This document shows, piece after piece, positions 24,151 to 36,539 of a stretch of 64,000 nucleotides of DNA. How positions within the stretch are numbered: the first letter of the stretch is position 1; each line of letters opens with the position of its first letter. The notes beneath the pieces were generated by a model. It searched no databases. It was given only the letters and a program-made list of their open reading frames with translations, and was not told the DNA's origin. The stretch comes from Lycorma delicatula. Lineage: Eukaryota; Arthropoda; Insecta; Hemiptera; Fulgoridae. Both the position numbers and the translations under genes were made by a program. The stretch is from the NCBI RefSeq assembly GCF_047948215.1, contig NC_134460.1, positions 149,352,049-149,416,048 on the forward strand, given 5' to 3'.

Positions 24151-25964
24151 AAAAAACCCAAGTAAAGTGTATCTTTAAACTAAGGTACAGCAGTTGATAT
24201 TATAATAAATTCATTAAGCGGCTTGACAAAACAGGGCAATTTAAAATTATTAAAAACCGAATACGATTCGTTTTCACATTTTTAGAACGTGTTGTTCAGA
24301 AAGCCTTTTGGACTGAATTTAAGTTTTCGAAAGCGCTGTTGTTTCCTATGATGGATACCGTACGTATATCGGTCTTAAAAAAGGTTAAGAAATCCATTAA
24401 TTATGTCTTTGTATAATATTGTATCTATATTGTATTTTATCCATTTAATACGTTGTTTTTTATCAAATTTAGTCCGTTTGTAAATTTTCATTAAAATGAT
24501 GTCTTAGTTTTTTTTTTATATCCTACGTGCAAAATTCGAATGATTTGAACATTTAAAACGTAAACGTAAATTTGAACGGTTAAAAAACGTAAAACGACAA
24601 CGTGCTTGAACGATGTAAAATTTACAAACACGAAACTCGAATAAACAACGTGAAATTAAAAAAATTAAATTTTCTTTATTTTTAGCGGCTGTAAATTAAT
24701 TGTCCGCTTTCAGTTACAAATTGCGCTTTCAGTAGAATTATTCCTGCTATTTGATTTTGAAATTTCACTTTTGGTTAGCGTCATAAATATCTGGCTGTAA
24801 AATCAGCAGTATACAGATAGATGATCTCTTGATAGAGTACGAACAATTTTTTAATAATCAATTCAACCTTGCTGTTACGAACATTAACAATCGGCACATA
24901 TACACACCCGTTTTGACAATATCTTTAAAATTCGCTAAAAATACTATAATCAGTTAACTTTTTGATGTATTCTAAAATAACCGAAGGTAGTAATAATAAT
25001 TCCTGTTACCTTAAATCGTTCGTAAATTACTTACGTATTATACAGATCGTGTAAGGAACGGGTAGAAATGTTATTCCACAGGTAACAATGAAGGAACTGC
25101 CCCGGCATTTGTCTACACGATCGAAGTGAACTGAGGTAAAAACTTTGATTGGATAAGGAAAAAAATATGCGATTAATTAATTATGGAAAAAATATAAGCG
25201 GTTAAACTGTACTATCTATTAGTACGAAAAATAAATTTATCGAATAATAGTAAAGAAAAAATGTGACGGGAGGGCTTATTTAATAAATAAAATCAGCGTT
25301 GACGTATTAAAATTTTAAAGAGTCAATGAAACTTATTTGAACGCATATTGTTTGTGCAGATCGATATTAAGAAAATAGTTTCGTTTTAAATGATTTATAA
25401 AAATAGCAGATGAATAATAAAGCATTTTCTTGAATTGAAGTTATTGTTTTGCGATACGTGAAAACAAATCGATCTATTGTCTGGTTTGATACAGTCGGGT
25501 ACTACGTTTTACGGGTAAATGAACAAAGGTAGTATAGTGTATTCATAACATAGGATGCAATTTTCAATTTGCTAAATATCAGTGTATATATTTCGCCTTT
25601 AAAATCAAAGTAGGAGTAAGGAGCTAGTCGTTTCGGTTTGCAAGTTGTTTTACGAATAGTAGTTGGTGTTATGTAACAGAGTGAATAATTTTTTACTATA
25701 TTTTTAATTCGCGATTGCGAATCAAAAAAAGATCGAAACAAAATTAAATCGCTGTTAAAATATAAACTTGTTATCTAACAAGGATATCGTCAGACTGATT
25801 TTGATTTGTTCAGGTAGCGTTAACCGTTAAACAACTTTCTGTTTTTTTGTATGTTCTGAGTAAAATTCTGTACGCGTAAAAATAATTTACCGTATACATT
25901 GTACTTTAAAAATCATTGTTATAGCGAGTAATAATTAATTTTATTATTTTTTTTTTTGAGATTA
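24151..25964. other. Intron sequence, no gene seen
   Basis: AT-rich intron between exons C and D. No motif-bearing frame on either strand. A 79-codon minus frame at 25502-25741 shows no recognisable domain or flanking splice pattern. Confidence 0.5.
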
Positions 25965-26130
25965 ATTTAGAATACTAGCATTAAGCTATGCTTGGGAGTA
26001 CAGAATATAAATTTTATTTCGCGTGTAAAATGACACGTCTAACTGGGATTTGAACCTAGAACCTTCAGTATGACAGGCAGATACGCTAGGCGTAGCGGTA
26101 ACTTCTGCCTTTCTCTATCGGTGTCCGAAT
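25965..26130 (-). mobile_element. tRNA-derived SINE relic (minus)
   Basis: On the minus strand a tRNA-like head contains a B box GGTTCAAATCC with the upstream half 'AGGCAGAAGTTACCGCTACG', followed by 'CAGTTAGACGTGTCATTTTA' and an AT-rich body. A similar, more decayed stretch lies at about 26715-26820. The folding does not satisfy a real tRNA. Confidence 0.5.
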
Positions 26131-26217
26131 TTTATTCAAACATATTACCAGAAATAACTATTTATTTAAGAATAGGATCGACATACGTACGAGTACCTAA
26201 AGATTTTTTTAACTAAC

Positions 26218-26484
26218 CTCGGTGAAGTTAAAATGATGCTAGGGTTATTATTACGACAAACAACACCACCTTCTTGTAACGGAGCGATAGCATTACCGTA
26301 ACAACAACAACATTTTAAATATCGATGATCAGAAGGTTTATCAAAGTCATCTAAATCCAACCTTCTTACGATGACATCATTATTATTATCGCATTTTGTA
26401 TCTTCATACTTCTCCGTATGTATTATTCCCACAGCCTCAGGCGATACGGAAGATTGGAAACGACAACATTTGAAAAGCATTGTG
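26218..26484 (-). CDS. TOGARAM1-like gene exon C (5' boundary uncertain)
   Basis: The donor GTTAGTTA is clear; the exon ends '..IILTSPR' in phase with exon D. The frame is open upstream and includes 'SPEAVGIIHTEKYEDTKCDN', 'DVIVRRLDLDDFDKPSDHRY' and a Cys run 'LKCCCCYGNAI'. Two acceptors are possible. One is a weak AG at 26485-26487, giving the range listed and the only direct in-frame join to exon B. The other is an AG after a better pyrimidine tract, giving an end at 26435 in phase 0; this would require an undetected exon between B and C. No domain recognised. Confidence 0.55.
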
Positions 26485-27999
26485 CTTACCAAATTGTATA
26501 TTATACATCTGATCGCACTAATATTTTGACGAATAAAACAATAATTTTTTCCGGTATTTTTATACATATAAAATCGAATCGTTATGAATTCAGAAGAAAA
26601 TATTTTTTGTTGAATATATGTGAAACGTCGATGTACATACCGATCTATTTATTTATTCTCAAAGCGACAGCATACTTATCCCCCGTTATAGTTACTTAAC
26701 ATAAATTTTACAGCCGTGATAATTCCAAGTCTGACCGAGATTTAAACCCAGAACGTTCCAGATGAAATCCCACAGATAATATTTTGCCCCAAGGTCGATG
26801 GAGCGGTAATAATTGCATAAGAGTAATATTTTGAACGCTAAATTACTTAAAAAAATTAATTAAAAGTATTAATTATAATGTCTACAAAAATTTATTATAA
26901 TAATTAATAAAATATAAAAATTATTAGCGTCCACGATGGCTGTACAGCGATTAACTACGGTACCAAAGGTCCTGGTCAACTTCAATATTAGACGTACCGT
27001 AATTTCTTCAGTTAAAATTTCAGTCGAGTAAAAGAAATATATTTATTTACCTAGCGATCGCTTGTCAAAATAAATTATTAAACGGGGATAAATTTGAATC
27101 AAAACTAAAAATATTTCGAATTAACTTTTAAGTATAACGTATAGTTCATTTGTCGGGTCGTAAATTCTATTCGCACAGCACTTTTAATAATATTAAAAAA
27201 AATTAACGATATTAACCAAAAAATATTCACATATAATTAAATAAGAAACAAAAAAATTTGTTCAACAGGTCAAACGGTATTGTTTTTACGGTTTAATATA
27301 ATCGCATTCACCGGTAAGGATAGAACGCACAGCACTCTAAAGTAGATACAATAACAATACACTGACTTCATTAACATGTAGTGTTGTACCAGTAGAGGGA
27401 GCTAAAGGGAACGGCTGTACTTTCATACCGTCCAGTTGCACGCAATTTTAATGTCCGGCATGTTTTTCTACTCGACCGTTCATCGATTCTCTTCTTTAGT
27501 ACAGTCTTACTAAGAACTATTTTTATAATTTGTTATATGAATCGTAAAATAATAATAATATTTATATGTGATTATTATCATTACGTAAAACCTATTTTAA
27601 ATAAAAACGTAAGTGAACGATTAGTGTGTTTCCCGCCAAAAAGATATCAAATAGGTTAACAAAATATTAAGATTGTCAAAAAATAATCGAGTAATTAATT
27701 AATTTACAGGTAGAGTAAAACTGTTTTAGTTCACAAAATCGATCTGCAGTGACGATTTAAAGATATATTTTTACGTATCATCATTATAGGTCATTAATAT
27801 TAAATCGATGTAGCAAAATAATATTATAATTTAGTATAGCGATAAAGCCTGGTTTCTTGTAGTATTCAGAACCGTACAAATTTTATATTAACAACAAATA
27901 ATAACTTAAATACAAAAAATAGGTTTGAAAAAGGATCTGAAAAACTTTCCTTGCAGCATTTTATTTTATTTTTATTTATTTTATTTACTAAAATAAAAA
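26485..27999. other. Intron sequence, no gene seen
   Basis: AT-rich. A decayed SINE-like stretch at about 26715-26820 is the only recognisable content before the LINE at 28000. Confidence 0.5.
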
Positions 28000-29225
28000 C
28001 ATCGGACATGAAAATCGCGTTCAACTCTGCACGTTCCACGAAACCGCGGGCTGGCGTAGGATCGTGATTATATCGGGGGCAGTACAAAAGTCGATACTCG
28101 GCCTCGACCTTTGGAACGCCGTCTATGACGGCTTGCTGAAGCAGGAGATGCCTGAAGAATCGGCCTCGGTAGGGTACGCTGACGACGTTGCGCTACATTT
28201 TGCAGACCGCGACGTGGAGCGCGCCCGAATGTGACACAGCCGAGCGATAGTCAAGGTTAGCGCCTGGCTGGACAATTACGGTTATCTGTGCCCTCGGCAA
28301 AACGGAGATCGTCGTTCTAACGAAGAAGCGTATTGACACCCTCTACGCCCTGCGGGTCAAGGATGAGTTTGTCGAGACCAAGCCGGCCGCGAAGTACCCC
28401 GGTAAGATGATTGACCGGAAACTTAGCTTTGCCGAGCGGCTTCGGAAAGGCGCCGGTAAAGCTGCGAGAACCATAACCGCTCTCAGCTGGCGCATGGCGA
28501 ATGTCGGCGGGCCGAAGGCAGCAGACGGGGCGACTGCTGATATTCACATGGTGCATTCCGTTTTGTTATATGCGGCCGAAGTGTGGGGCCAGGCGTTAAG
28601 ATTCGAGAAAAATCGGAAGCGGTTCGTGCAGGTCCAACGCACCGCGACTTTACGAGTCGCTTCCGCGTACCGGACGGTTTCCGAGCCTGCCGTTCTAGTG
28701 GTCGCCGGCGTTATACCCATTGATTTTTTAACAAGGGAGCGCCAGGCGGCCTACATGAGGGGACGGGCCGGAGACCATCACCAAGGAGGAATGGACTCGC
28801 ACGTTCCTCGCCTGGCAAGAGACTTGGGACTACGAGACCAGAGGACGATGGACCGGAAAGGTTAGCCCCTTGGTCAGACCGTGGACAGAGCGAAGGCATT
28901 GATTGAAAGGTGGATTATTACGCGATCCGGTTTTTAACTTTAACGGATCACAGGTACTTCCGCGCTTATCTCCATGCCGTAGGGAAAGCGCCGCCCCCCT
29001 ACTGACTCTATCGCCCCGGTGTACGGTACGACGCCGAACACATCGTTTTCAAATGTGCTCGGTGGGCGACAGATCGAGGGACATTAGAGGCGGATCTCGG
29101 AGCACTGAGCCCTCACAACGCGGTTGGGGTGATGCTGGGAGGGCGTGGCCCGATTCGTCAGGGGCATTCTCAGGGTCAAGGAAGATGACCTGGATAGTCC
29201 TGATCCAGGTGAAAATTAAACTTAA
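28000..29225 (+). mobile_element. R1-type LINE, 5'-truncated, decayed
   Basis: GC-rich island. RT blocks: 'WRRIVIISGAVQKSILGLDL' (about 28050-28110; the R-x-x-SGVPQGS-LGP block with Q/G changes), 'VGYADDVAL' (about 28170; FADD box with F to Y). Then an uninterrupted stretch 28407-28865 with 'MANVGGPKAADG', 'VHSVLLYAAEVWGQALR', 'RVASAYRTVSEPAVLVVAGV' and 'IPIDFLTRERQAAY'. This order is characteristic of R1/TRAS/SART-type elements. The remaining C-terminus is frameshifted (about 28905-29190). A different family from the LINEs at 3926 and 37320. Confidence 0.8.
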
Positions 29226-29399
29226 GATATAATAATACGTATTTTCAAATTTCAGAGATAATTTGTTCAGGCTCTCAATAATCTCTTATCATTTTTTTTC
29301 TTTAGATTTCCTTTTGTATTTTTTATTAATACCCGTATTTCTCTTCTTTTCCATTTCTTTCAAACAGTTTTTTTCATCCGGACAGTTTTTTTTGTATTA

Positions 29400-29575
29400 G
29401 ACCTATTTCGAAGTCGAGAATTGTAAGGTTCAAATCCTAGTAAAGGCGGTTACATTTATACGGATCTGAATATTTGATGGTGGATACCGGTGCTCTTTGA
29501 TCTACATTCATCCCTAAATAATACTTTACGGTGGTTCCGGAGGCCAAACAGAAAAAAGAAGGCTTATTAGTAAAA
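29400..29575 (+). mobile_element. SINE copy, same family as 11575-11873
   Basis: B box GGTTCAAATCCTAGTAAAGG, then 'GTTACATTTATACGGAT', 'GATGGTGGATACCGGTG' and a tail with 'ACGGTGGTTCCGGA' and an AAAAAAG stretch, paralleling the SINE with target duplications at 11575. The head is partly lost. Confidence 0.7.
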
Positions 29576-29689
29576 ATCGAGAGAAATAAAATGATTTAAA
29601 GAGATTGCGCAGAGCGTGAGTGTATCTCTAAAATCTGGAAATATGTATCATTATTTCTTTTTTTGTTATGAAAGAGCGGACATCATCAG

Positions 29690-29820
29690 CAGCTATGATC
29701 TCATTAGCCCGGTGGAGAACAATAGCGTTTGAAAAAATACTGCTTGACCGGAATTCAAACTCGGAATCTCTGCACGAGGTGCCGAGACGCTACCTACTCG
29801 GCCACGAGGTCGGCGTATAG
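29690..29820 (-). mobile_element. Second SINE-type tRNA head (minus)
   Basis: On the minus strand from about 29816: GCCGACCTCGTGGCCGAGTA, with A box TGGCCGAGTAGG and B box region GAGTTTGAATTCC. This is a typical tRNA-like promoter but from a different tRNA ancestor than the 11575 SINE. No acceptor-stem pairing supports a functional tRNA. Confidence 0.5.
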
Positions 29821-32284
29821 TATCTTAAGTTTATACAAGTACTATTATATAAAATACTGCGATCGGTTTTTGAATTATTTTTCTATATTCAAGTTAATTC
29901 TAAATTATATTTATATTTTTTATTAATATAAAATTAACGATGATTTTTTTTAATTTTGGCGCTATAAAGAAAAAAATCTTTAAATTTTTTAAATATAGAA
30001 GTTTTTAAGTTGACATCAAATTAGTTTTATTAAGCTGTTAAGAAATATCGAACAGTTTTTATTATTTACTTTTTGTTGAGGTCGTTTTATGTATTTTAGT
30101 TTTATTTTTAATGTAATATTCTTTTGAATAAAATAGTTATTTTTGGATTAAAATATTTAATTTTTTCTAAGTTCAATGGGAAGCTAGAATTTAAAAAACA
30201 TTTTATTTAAATTCTTTTGTAATGGTTTATCCGATTACGAATGAGAATATTATTTTTCGGTGTATTTGAATTTGAAATTACATGTTTGTAATCTAGATTT
30301 CAAAAATGAATAAAGGTATGTAAATCTAATTCTCGTTATAGGCTTGACATTTTATTGTTAATTCATTATTTACATACAAATAAACAACAACAGATATGCA
30401 ACAGAAAATTTCGTATGTTATTAGATAGTTTGAATGTTTCCACAGCGACTAATTTGTTTACCATCAAAGTATATTGTTGGCTGAAGCGAGCTTAGTGAAT
30501 GTGGAACTCATATGCGGGTTGTAAGAAGTTACAACCCGCATTTTTTTCTTGTCTAGAAACGAGCCGGCATTGTTTTATTCCTGAACTAAATGGTCTCTAA
30601 TCTATTTTTTTCACCAAATACAATATTTACACCTGCAAGTGTGTGTGTGTGGGGGGGAGGGGGGGGAGCGTATATAATATTTTAGAAGGCTTTATTAGTT
30701 TATCGCATGACAGAACTATATTTGTAAAAAAAAGTAAATTTTTAATACGAAATGTATCTCTTCGATATATGATGTTCATTAAGGGCATGCTCTGACTATC
30801 ACGAATATTTTTAAATCTATTTATTTTATATTGGTGGAAAAGAAAAAAACCGCTTACAAAAACGTGAAACGAATTAAGACAAAGTAGCATACATGTTTTG
30901 CTATCAGTATAGTATAACTTATAATGACAATATTTTAATCATTTTTGGTCAAAATCTTTTTTTTTCATTTCGGTGAAGAGTAATTAATTAGAGAGTTTTC
31001 TCTCATAATTAATGGAATAGCAAGTAGAAGAAAAATAAATTTTTAATTCAGATTACAAAATAAATTAGTCTTTCGCTCTAAATAACGATTTTTTAAAAAT
31101 AATTCATTACCACGCCGATTTTTTTGTGCCACTTTTAACCGGCTATGAGATTTCGATCGGGGTCTCGCATATTATAATAGGTTATATGAGATTCCATTTG
31201 GAATCTCACGAACAGTTAATTTGTAGAACACGTAGATTCCGTACGGCATCTCATTTTCCGTTTTTTCTGCGTCCAGTGTTCTACAAATTCTAACTTAAAA
31301 TTGATTTAATTAGCGTCCTGTTATATTAATTATAATGGAGCTAATTTTATAATTTTTAGGTACTAAATATCAAGTAAAGTTTAAATTTGAGTTTTTATTA
31401 TTTATTAATAAAAAGGTAAAAACAGTTTTAAGCTAAAAAAAAGAGTGGTCTTATTGCATGTTAAGATGATCCACCAAATTTGGAAGAATTGTGCCCATCA
31501 GAGTGCATACTAAGTGCTCAGTACCTATTTTTAATGGAACGCAAATCTAAAATGGACAATCTTTTTTAACACGGCTCTAACCCCAATGTTTTCCTTTTTT
31601 ATCCTCAAAACACAAATATAATTTTAGATAAATCGTTCGTATAATAAAGTATAAATCGTTACAGGAGAATAAATCGTTCAAACGAATGAATCATTCGTGC
31701 GCTTCATTCAAAATAAAAATGTGAGCGCACACAGCAAACTAACGCACCGTACCTTTTTTTACAGGAAAGATTCTGATATTATTTTTATTATTGGGGGTCA
31801 ATATTTTTCTTTCTTTTTTGAAAATTTTTTTTATTCACCTTTAGCAATTCAAACTTTCTGTCGTTATTACAATAGTATATTATCTGATTTAAGTGTCGAT
31901 GGAGTGAGACTTTTTATTGTAATTATTTTGTGTTGGGTTATTTTTGTTCGTTTGAAAATACGTTAATCGTTCGACAAGAGCCACATATCTTGTCTACAGT
32001 TTTTTGGAGCTTCTTTTTTGTTAGAAATCTATTCGGTTTTTTGAAAGAGATTTGTAGTCCCGCATTTTCAGCAACTTTTTTCAAAATATTTATCTGTTTT
32101 ATTGTCTTTTCTGGAGAGGTCAGGTCATCTGTGAAAGCCGAGTAGTAGTTACTGAGATTTTGTCTTTTCCTCGTCTACTATTCGTATAAATAACTTAATA
32201 TTTTGATTTTTTTCATTTGCTTATTCCAGATGTTCATAATCTTGTCAAGGACTACGTTAAATAATAAAGTGAGAGGCTATCGCC
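29821..32284. other. Intergenic/intronic stretch, no gene seen
   Basis: AT-rich. Holds a perfect 13-bp-arm hairpin at 30512-30541, a GT/poly-G tract at about 30640-30668, and an inverted pair TTTGTAGAACAC / GTGTTCTACAAA at about 31221-31290. No recognisable coding motif. Confidence 0.5.
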
Positions 32285-34089
32285 CAGTGGCGGCTCGTAG
32301 CCAAAATTAGTGGGGGTGCTGCTCCAGAAATTTTTTTCCTGGGGCTTTTCAAAGCAATGGTTAAAGTTTTCTGTAAATTAAAAGAACAGAAAAAATGAAT
32401 CAAATAGAATAGCTGAAAGCAAGATAATAATCTAATTCTACACTTTATCACATTCAACAATATGGTACACGGTTTTTAAGCACGTTGTGCTTAAAAACCG
32501 TATTCGGTTTAACAGAATAAATAATAAAATGTCAATAGAGATAATATTTTTTAGTATAATTAGATAACTTAATAAAATGTCCGCTTAAAAACACTATAGT
32601 CCAACGGTGCTTAATTTAAATTTCTATATACACAGAAACAAATACGTAATTAGTTTTTATCAATCACCTTCTCTTTCGCCCTGCCAGCTTGTTTTTGGTC
32701 AGATTTGGCGATCAAAGAGCCCTTGCTTTCCGCCATCTTCTGATCACTACTGAAAAAACAACTAAACCGCTTTTATATTTCTTCCACCGACTAAACTAGA
32801 AAAGGGAACGAACAAGGAGCGTTCCGTACACACGCGGAGTAAAAAAAACTATCTTCTACCAGCACGCCAGGATCGGCACTGCGGGAAAGATAGTGCTCTC
32901 TTTCTCTCGCAGCCTCGTGTGCAGCTTCCTATGTGCGCATGCGCACAACAGCCAAACATCACATCGCTGGAACTGTGAAGCTCACAGTGCCATACAAACA
33001 TTTTTGTATAAACTGAGGATGGCTGCTGACATTAAGCTTAAGGATTATATATTGTACAAGTATAAAGAAAGAATTAAATAAAAAAAGGAGTCATATTAAA
33101 TGTTATCTATAATATCAAGGGAGTCCGACAAGGATGTTCCCTATCTCCGTTACTTTTTAATCTTTACATGGAACTAGCAGTTAATGATGTGAAAGAACAA
33201 TTTAGATTCGGAATAACAGTACAAGGTGAAAAGATAAAGATGCTACGATTTGCTGATGATATAGTAATTCTAGCCGAGAGTAAAAAGGATTTAGAAGAAA
33301 CAATGAACGGCATAGATGAAGTCCTACGCAAGAACTATCACGTGAAAATAAACAAGAACAAAACAAAAGTAATGAAATGTAGTAGAAATAACAAAGATGG
33401 ACCGCTGAATGTGAAAATAGGAGGAGAAAAGATTATGGAGGTAGAAGAGTTTTGTTATTTGGGAAGTAAAATTACTAAAGATGGACGAAGCAGGAGCGAT
33501 ATAAAATGCCGAATAGCACAAGCTAAACGAGCCTTCAGTAAGAAATATAATTTGTTTACATCAAAAATTAATTTAAATCTCAGGAAAAGATTTTTGAAAG
33601 TGTATGTTTGGAGTGTCGCTTTATATGGAAGTGAAACTTGGACAATCGGAGTATCTGAGAAGAAAAGATTAGAAGCTTTTGAAATGTGGTGCTATAGGAG
33701 AATGTTAAAAATCAGATGCGTGGATAAAGTGACAAATGAAGAGGTATTGCGGCAAATAGATGAATAAAGAAGCATTTGGAAAAATATAGTTAAAAGAAGA
33801 GACAGACTTATAGGCCACATACTAAGGCATCCTGGAATAGTCGCTTTAATATTGGAAGGACAGGTAGAAGGGAAAAATTGTGTAGGCAGGCCACGTTTGG
33901 AGTATGTAAAACAAATTGTTGGGGATGTAGGATGTAGAGGGTATACTGAAATGAAACGACTAGCACTAGATAGGGAATCTTGGAGAGTTGCATCAAACCA
34001 GTCAAATGACTGAAGACAAAAAAAAAATAATATCAAGTTGAAATAGAGGGTGCTGCAGTTCCACAGGGCCTATACGCGAGCCGCCACTG
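32285..34089. mobile_element. hAT-like non-autonomous element, split by a LINE
   Basis: Begins CAGTGGCGGCTCGTAGCC and ends GCGAGCCGCCACTG: terminal inverted repeats starting CAG, as in hAT elements. Without the LINE insertion (33120-34026 plus one 11-bp duplication) the element is about 0.9 kb and has no transposase. It contains a perfect 15-bp-arm hairpin at 32469-32501. No convincing 8-bp target duplication is left. Confidence 0.65.
33120..34026 (+). mobile_element. 5'-truncated copy of the CFDP2/RTE-like LINE
   Basis: Nearly identical to the 3' ~900 bp of the LINE at 55028-58310, starting inside the RT at 'GVRQGCSLSPLLFNLYMELA' and keeping the 'FADD' box. Ends GACTGAAGAC plus an A-run. 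Flanked by the 11-bp target duplication ATAATATCAAG (33109-33119 and 34027-34037). Has a stop in the C-terminal part ('RQIDE' then TAA) absent from the 55-kb copy, and carries CGA where that copy has TGA. Confidence 0.93.
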
Positions 34090-34993
34090 CAACGGCTTTC
34101 TAAGTGTTGCCTTAATCCGGAACGGTTCTGAGATTTCTCCTCTAGATTATCATCGAATCCATATTCTTTTAGAATGTTAAATACATTTTATCTATCCTCT
34201 GAATCGTAAGACTGAGGATCATAATTTGTTCAACACTTAGTAAAATTTTATTTTAATATACTTAACAAATCACTTTGACAATTAGTAAAAAATATTATCA
34301 GCGATTGAAAGGAATACTAAATGCATCGCCTAAACGATACACAGTTTTACGATCAAAAGGTACTACAAGAAAAATGAAGTTGTCTTCGACCTATAGATTG
34401 TGAAAAAATTATTTGAGATTTGCATCGACCAATACGTACCCCGTTTCACACTTTCATCCGGAAGATCCCTGGCTCCAATCTCGATTAAGCTCATGGAATG
34501 TTTTCGTACGCTTCAAAAATCTATTTAAAATTGCAAAGCTCAAACTTCAGAATCAACTGGTAAATTAATCATCGTAAAAAAAAGCTGACAGCACAGTTGT
34601 TTCTGATGCACGGCTTACATGCGCGCATCTGATGCTTACGGCGCGCGCGTGTACCGTACTTAATTCGCCCGGGTGTGGCGGTACTAACGGCGACGGTCGG
34701 CACTAACTAAACTAATGCAATTTCACTGCTTAAATAAAACAGATTTCGCTTGTTCCTTCGGCAGACTGTGTAGCCGCGAGGCTTAAGGCACCAAGTACAG
34801 AATCGACCGGGAGATCGAGTTCGACAGCCGGCCAGTCGGAGTTACTTTTTTACACTTTAAATATTATTCATTTATTTAATTCTACCGCTCACCTGTGACG
34901 TCAAAACATAAAGTACAGCTGTACTGCTGTACAAAAACTGCTGCAAAAGTACAAAAAAAGTAATGCTGTACAAAAGTACAGCAGTACTTTTTG

Positions 34994-35347
34994 GGATTGG
35001 GGTGCGGTTTTTCAAAAACTTTTTTCAAAAATTTTATTTTTGAACCGTTAACAAATACGCCTAAAAAAATATGACCTTAATCAGGCGAAATCTTGAGATA
35101 ATGAGGGTCAGCTTCAACCCGTTGACCTTTTAAGTTGAAAATTTAATGGTATCAGTGCCCCGTATATAAAAGTAATCTGACAGAGTTTGGGCAAAATCGA
35201 TCTAATAGTTCTGAAGATGTAAGTTGATTTAGAGGCTGACATCGAACATACATACGAACATTAACATACGGAAAATTTCCATCCGGTTTTTTGGGTTCCG
35301 TAGGTGTCAAAACGTCAAGATCCGGTGAAAACCGCATACCTAAATCC
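34994..35347. repeat. MITE, 354 bp, ~20-bp terminal inverted repeats
   Basis: Left end GGATTGGGGTGCGGTTTTTC; the right end reads, in reverse complement, GGATTTAGGTATGCGGTTTTC. The interior is non-coding, with a CATACATACGAACATTAACA stretch. Preceded by a cluster of GTACAGCAGTAC-type short palindromes at about 34913-34990. No target duplication identified. Confidence 0.6.
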
Positions 35348-36539
35348 GGTCGATTACAATATTTCTTCTATAGCTATAAGTCCTCTATAGCGCTATCTAG
35401 ACGGGAAAGTAAAGATTTATCTGGGTGATAAATTCTTTAACATAATCGCTCACTTGAACAGATCGCCTCGCTCAAAAGTTTTGTCAGCATACTTGTAAAA
35501 GTATCTTAAATCTTAAAATCTAATTAACAAGCACGACTAATCGATTTATTATAAGATTAGAAAATAATAATTAAATGAAAGCGCTAAGTTAATTTGAAAT
35601 ATATACGAAATTTATTTTACAGCACTCTTGAGTAATCATTTGACCCTGATTATTTTTTTTTTATAACATTACAGTGTTAAGTTGTACTTGAAAAATAAAA
35701 TAAAGTACAATAGATTTAAGTTAAATAAACAGAAATCGCATACATAATTGCTGTTAGTATTTTCTGTATAGATACTTGTTAATGTACTTTAACTACGACA
35801 ACCGCCGGTTGGTGAGAGAGTGGTTGGTTAATCAGTTGTAATTAAATTGATCTTGAAGAAACCCGGTTCAAAAGCAGGTAAAACTGTATATATTTGTAAT
35901 CAAATTTGTCTTAAATCGTACTCGACTGTATTATGAGACGATGCGATCTTAAATTAATTAATATATTATAATTTATTTAATTAAAACAGTTGTTTAGATT
36001 TTCATTTTGCTAAGCCAAAAGAATATGTGTAATTTTTTTTTTAAAGGACTGTACTACATCTCTTTGAAATGTAAACTTTGTAAAGGTCGCCCTCTTTTAA
36101 ATATCGCATGCGTTTAAAGAAAACTACAGTTTGAGTTGTACGAGGATAATAAGAAAGGATATTACTGCACGTAAATAAAGATAACTAACCTACAAACCCC
36201 GTAAATTTTTCACGATAGAATCTTGTTAGCATATTTAAAATTAAAATATGATTCTTTTGTGGGTTAATAAAAACAGAACTTATAAAAACATTCTTTATTT
36301 ATAACTTAATAATGCTATAGTGTTAAAAAATACATAAATGAAAATACGTTTGAATATTTACTTGTTAAACGGGTTTGCTTAGTAAAATAATTTGAATATT
36401 TATAAATATATATTTAAGTGTTATTGTAGTCCGTGAAAGTACTAATAGCAACCAAACGATCTAAAATCAACCTATTTATTGCTTTGATAAAAATAAGAAA
36501 ACTGTATTAAATTGATTTTTTTTTCTTTTAATTATATAT
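35348..36539. other. Non-coding stretch with a SINE-like trace
   Basis: AT-rich. At about 35795-35890 a 'CCGGTTGGTGAGAGAGTGG' start and an 'ACCCGGTTCAAAAGCAGGTA' stretch look like a decayed tRNA-type SINE head. Nothing else recognised. Confidence 0.4.

Noticed and set aside
28711..28899. Minus-strand open frame over the R1-type LINE
   Set aside because: Antisense shadow of a GC-rich coding stretch; the plus strand carries the recognisable R1 motifs.
29690..29820. Possible genuine tRNA gene on the minus strand
   Set aside because: Promoter-like A and B boxes are present but no acceptor-stem or anticodon-stem pairing holds; it fits a SINE head better. The same applies to 26035-26125.
30512..30552. 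Hairpin followed by a T-run, like a bacterial intrinsic terminator
   Set aside because: The window is eukaryotic intron DNA with no adjacent gene ending there; the hairpin is one of many similar palindromes.
32893..33081. 62-codon plus frame in the hAT-like element
   Set aside because: No motif; non-autonomous element interior.
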